Shown here piece after piece: positions 32,581 through 34,141 of a stretch of 34,141 nucleotides of DNA. The DNA comes from Verrucomicrobiota bacterium (GTDB lineage: Bacteria; Verrucomicrobiota; Verrucomicrobiia; Chthoniobacterales; UBA10450), in NCBI GenBank assembly GCA_003221195.1, contig QHQO01000043.1, positions 1 through 34,141 on the forward strand. Direction: 5' to 3'. Within the stretch, counting starts at the first letter, position 1. Every line of letters starts with the position of its first letter. The notes under the pieces are model-generated. The model was not told the DNA's origin and searched no databases. It saw only the letters and a list, made by a program, of their open reading frames with translations. Both the position numbers and the translations under genes were made by a program.

Positions 32581-34141
32581 ATGATTGGAAGGTTCGACGC
32601 CAAGGTTCCACCCGGTCCGCTCGCCCAGAAATGGCGAAACCATCGCGACCATTCACGATTAGTTAGCCCCAACAATCGGCGAAAGTTCGAGATCATCGTT
32701 GTGGGAAGCGGTCTGGCCGGGGGGTCGGCTGCCGCCACGCTGGGAGAATTGGACTATCGAGTAAAATGTTTTTGCTTTCAAGATTCGGCGCGACGCGCGC
32801 ATTCGATTGCCGCCCAGGGCGGGATCAACGCAGCGAAAAATTATCAAAACGACGGCGACAGCGTTTACCGATTATTTCACGACACGATCAAGGGCGGCGA
32901 TTTTCGGTCTCGTGAAGCCAACGTGTATCGCCTCGCTGAAATCAGCAACAACATCATCGACCAATGCGTTGCACAAGGCGTGCCGTTTGCCCGCGAATAT
33001 GGCGGGCTACTGGCCAATCGTTCCTTCGGCGGCGCCCAGGTGTCGCGTACGTTCTACGCACGCGGACAGACCGGTCAGCAGCTTCTGCTCGGCTGTTATC
33101 AAGCGCTTTGCCGACAAATCGCGGCCGGCACGGTCGAAATGTTTCCGCAAACGGAGATGCTCGATCTAGTAATTGTCGAGGGACATGCGAAAGGAATTGT
33201 TACTCGTAGCTTGTGTTCAGGAAAAATTGAGAGACACGCTGCGGATGCTGTCGTGCTCGCCACCGGCGGATATGGAAACGTGTTTTATCTCTCGACCAAC
33301 GCACGCGGGTGCAATGTCACGGCGACCTATCGCGCTTTCAAAAGAGGCGCGCTCTTTGCGAATCCGGCCTTCACGCAGATTCATCCCACCTGCATCCCGG
33401 TCGGTGGCGAATATCAATCAAAGCTCACGCTCATGTCCGAATCGCTCCGGAATGATGGACGCGTGTGGGTTCCGAAACGTAAGGAAGATCGCAGCAAGGC
33501 GCCCGGTGAAGTTCCCGAGACGGATCGTGATTACTATCTCGAGCGAAAATATCCGAGCTACGGGAATCTTTCGCCGCGCGATATCTCCTCCCGCGCAGCA
33601 AAAGAAGTTTGCGACGAAGGCCGCGGTATCGGTCCGGGCGGGCGCGGCGTTTATCTCGACTTTGCCGACGCCATTAAGCGCCTGGGTGAACATACGATTC
33701 GCGAGCGCTATGGAAATTTGTTCGAGGTTTATGAAAAGATCACCGGCGAAGACGCCTACAAAGTGCCGATGCGGATTTACCCGGCTGTTCACTACACGAT
33801 GGGCGGTCTCTGGGTGGATTATGACCTAATGAGCAATGTGCCCGGATTGTTTGTGATCGGCGAAGCGAATTTTTCCGATCACGGCGCAAACCGGCTTGGC
33901 GCGAGCGCCCTTATGCAGGGCTTGGCTGATGGATATTTTGTTTTGCCCAACACGCTGCCGAATTATCTCGCGGGGCAGATGGGAAAGCGGCCGTCGCCAG
34001 ATTCTCCGGAGTTCCGAGAAAGTGAAAAAGATGTTCGTGCCAGAATCGAGAAACTGCTCAACATCAAGGGCACTCGTTCGGTCGATTCGTTCCATCGGGA
34101 GCTTGGCCTGCTTCTCTGGGACAAATGCGGAATGTCGCGTC
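32581..34141 (+). CDS. sdhA: succinate dehydrogenase flavoprotein subunit, 3' end outside the window
   Basis: 520 codons are visible without a stop. The FAD-binding [18 protein letters not shown] (39-56), the covalent-flavin segment [17 protein letters not shown] (His74), [17 protein letters not shown] and the active-site [26 protein letters not shown] region are all present. The form is the long SdhA of Bacteroidetes/Verrucomicrobia, usually about 640 residues, so roughly 120 are missing at the right edge. Start ATG 32581 is ten bases after the right end of the inserted element, and I see no ribosome-binding site in those bases. sdhB is expected next but lies outside. Confidence 0.96.
   Translation, partial: MIGRFDAKVPPGPLAQKWRNHRDHSRLVSPNNRRKFEIIVVGSGLAGGSAAATLGELDYRVKCFCFQDSARRAHSIAAQGGINAAKNYQNDGDSVYRLFHDTIKGGDFRSREANVYRLAEISNNIIDQCVAQGVPFAREYGGLLANRSFGGAQVSRTFYARGQTGQQLLLGCYQALCRQIAAGTVEMFPQTEMLDLVIVEGHAKGIVTRSLCSGKIERHAADAVVLATGGYGNVFYLSTNARGCNVTATYRAFKRGALFANPAFTQIHPTCIPVGGEYQSKLTLMSESLRNDGRVWVPKRKEDRSKAPGEVPETDRDYYLERKYPSYGNLSPRDISSRAAKEVCDEGRGIGPGGRGVYLDFADAIKRLGEHTIRERYGNLFEVYEKITGEDAYKVPMRIYPAVHYTMGGLWVDYDLMSNVPGLFVIGEANFSDHGANRLGASALMQGLADGYFVLPNTLPNYLAGQMGKRPSPDSPEFRESEKDVRARIEKLLNIKGTRSVDSFHRELGLLLWDKCGMSR

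Overview
The window looks like a chromosomal segment of a soil-type Verrucomicrobium, most likely Spartobacteria/Chthoniobacterales. This is inferred from a Bacteroidetes/Verrucomicrobia-style SdhC-SdhA pair, many secreted proteins of unknown function, intergenic seven-base-period repeats and a moderately high GC content. No search was run, so the taxonomy is tentative. Most of the DNA is ordinary core genome; the unusual parts are between genes and in a short accessory stretch near 27.8-30.0 kb.

Layout. 0-1.6 kb: a possible gene running off the left edge, a SAM methyltransferase and a small secreted protein with a strong terminator. 1.7-4.6 kb (minus): rplS, rnhB, yraN and a HerA-type ATPase; rnhB and yraN overlap by 146 bases. 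4.8-5.2 kb: tRNA-Arg(CCG), then a decayed 3' end of a type II NADH dehydrogenase gene. 5.4-8.0 kb (minus): an AraC-type regulator with a PocR-like sensor, and a large secreted protein. 8.4-13.0 kb (minus): a complete, tightly overlapped glyoxylate-shunt operon aceB-aceA-aceK. 13.2-14.8 kb: a 73-residue protein resembling sigma region 2 alone, and a secreted BNR/Ycf48-like propeller. 14.8-20.7 kb (minus): ftsK, a RodZ-like protein, rimO, a proline-rich tail-anchored protein and trxA. 20.9-24.3 kb (plus): a lipoprotein, a POT peptide transporter and a DUF885 metallopeptidase-like protein.

24.3-27.8 kb holds a compact set: a class A beta-lactamase-like serine hydrolase, an M15-like peptidase and a GS/GCS-fold amidoligase in one operon, with a C26 gamma-glutamyl hydrolase divergent from it. 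None has a signal peptide, so together they look like a cytosolic system that makes and trims an unknown amide-linked metabolite or peptide. 27.8-30.0 kb is a decayed accessory island: a zinc-ribbon/nuclease gene broken at a G run, and a truncated HEPN/AbiU2-like gene overlapping a 53-codon ORF. 30.0-31.2 kb carries queD and queE around a 114-base inverted-repeat element.

31.4-34.1 kb is the succinate dehydrogenase operon. Between sdhC and sdhA sits a 481-base element with 36-base terminal inverted repeats (32 of 36 matching), carrying a four-helix-bundle protein of the 23S rRNA intervening-sequence family. I consider this the best candidate for an undescribed system: an IVS-like element placed in an mRNA instead of in rRNA. 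Its ends are built of CGAANNN heptamers. Other intergenic regions (1034-1068, 4213-4280, 13081-13155) also carry degenerate arrays with a seven-base period, two of them inverted about a centre.
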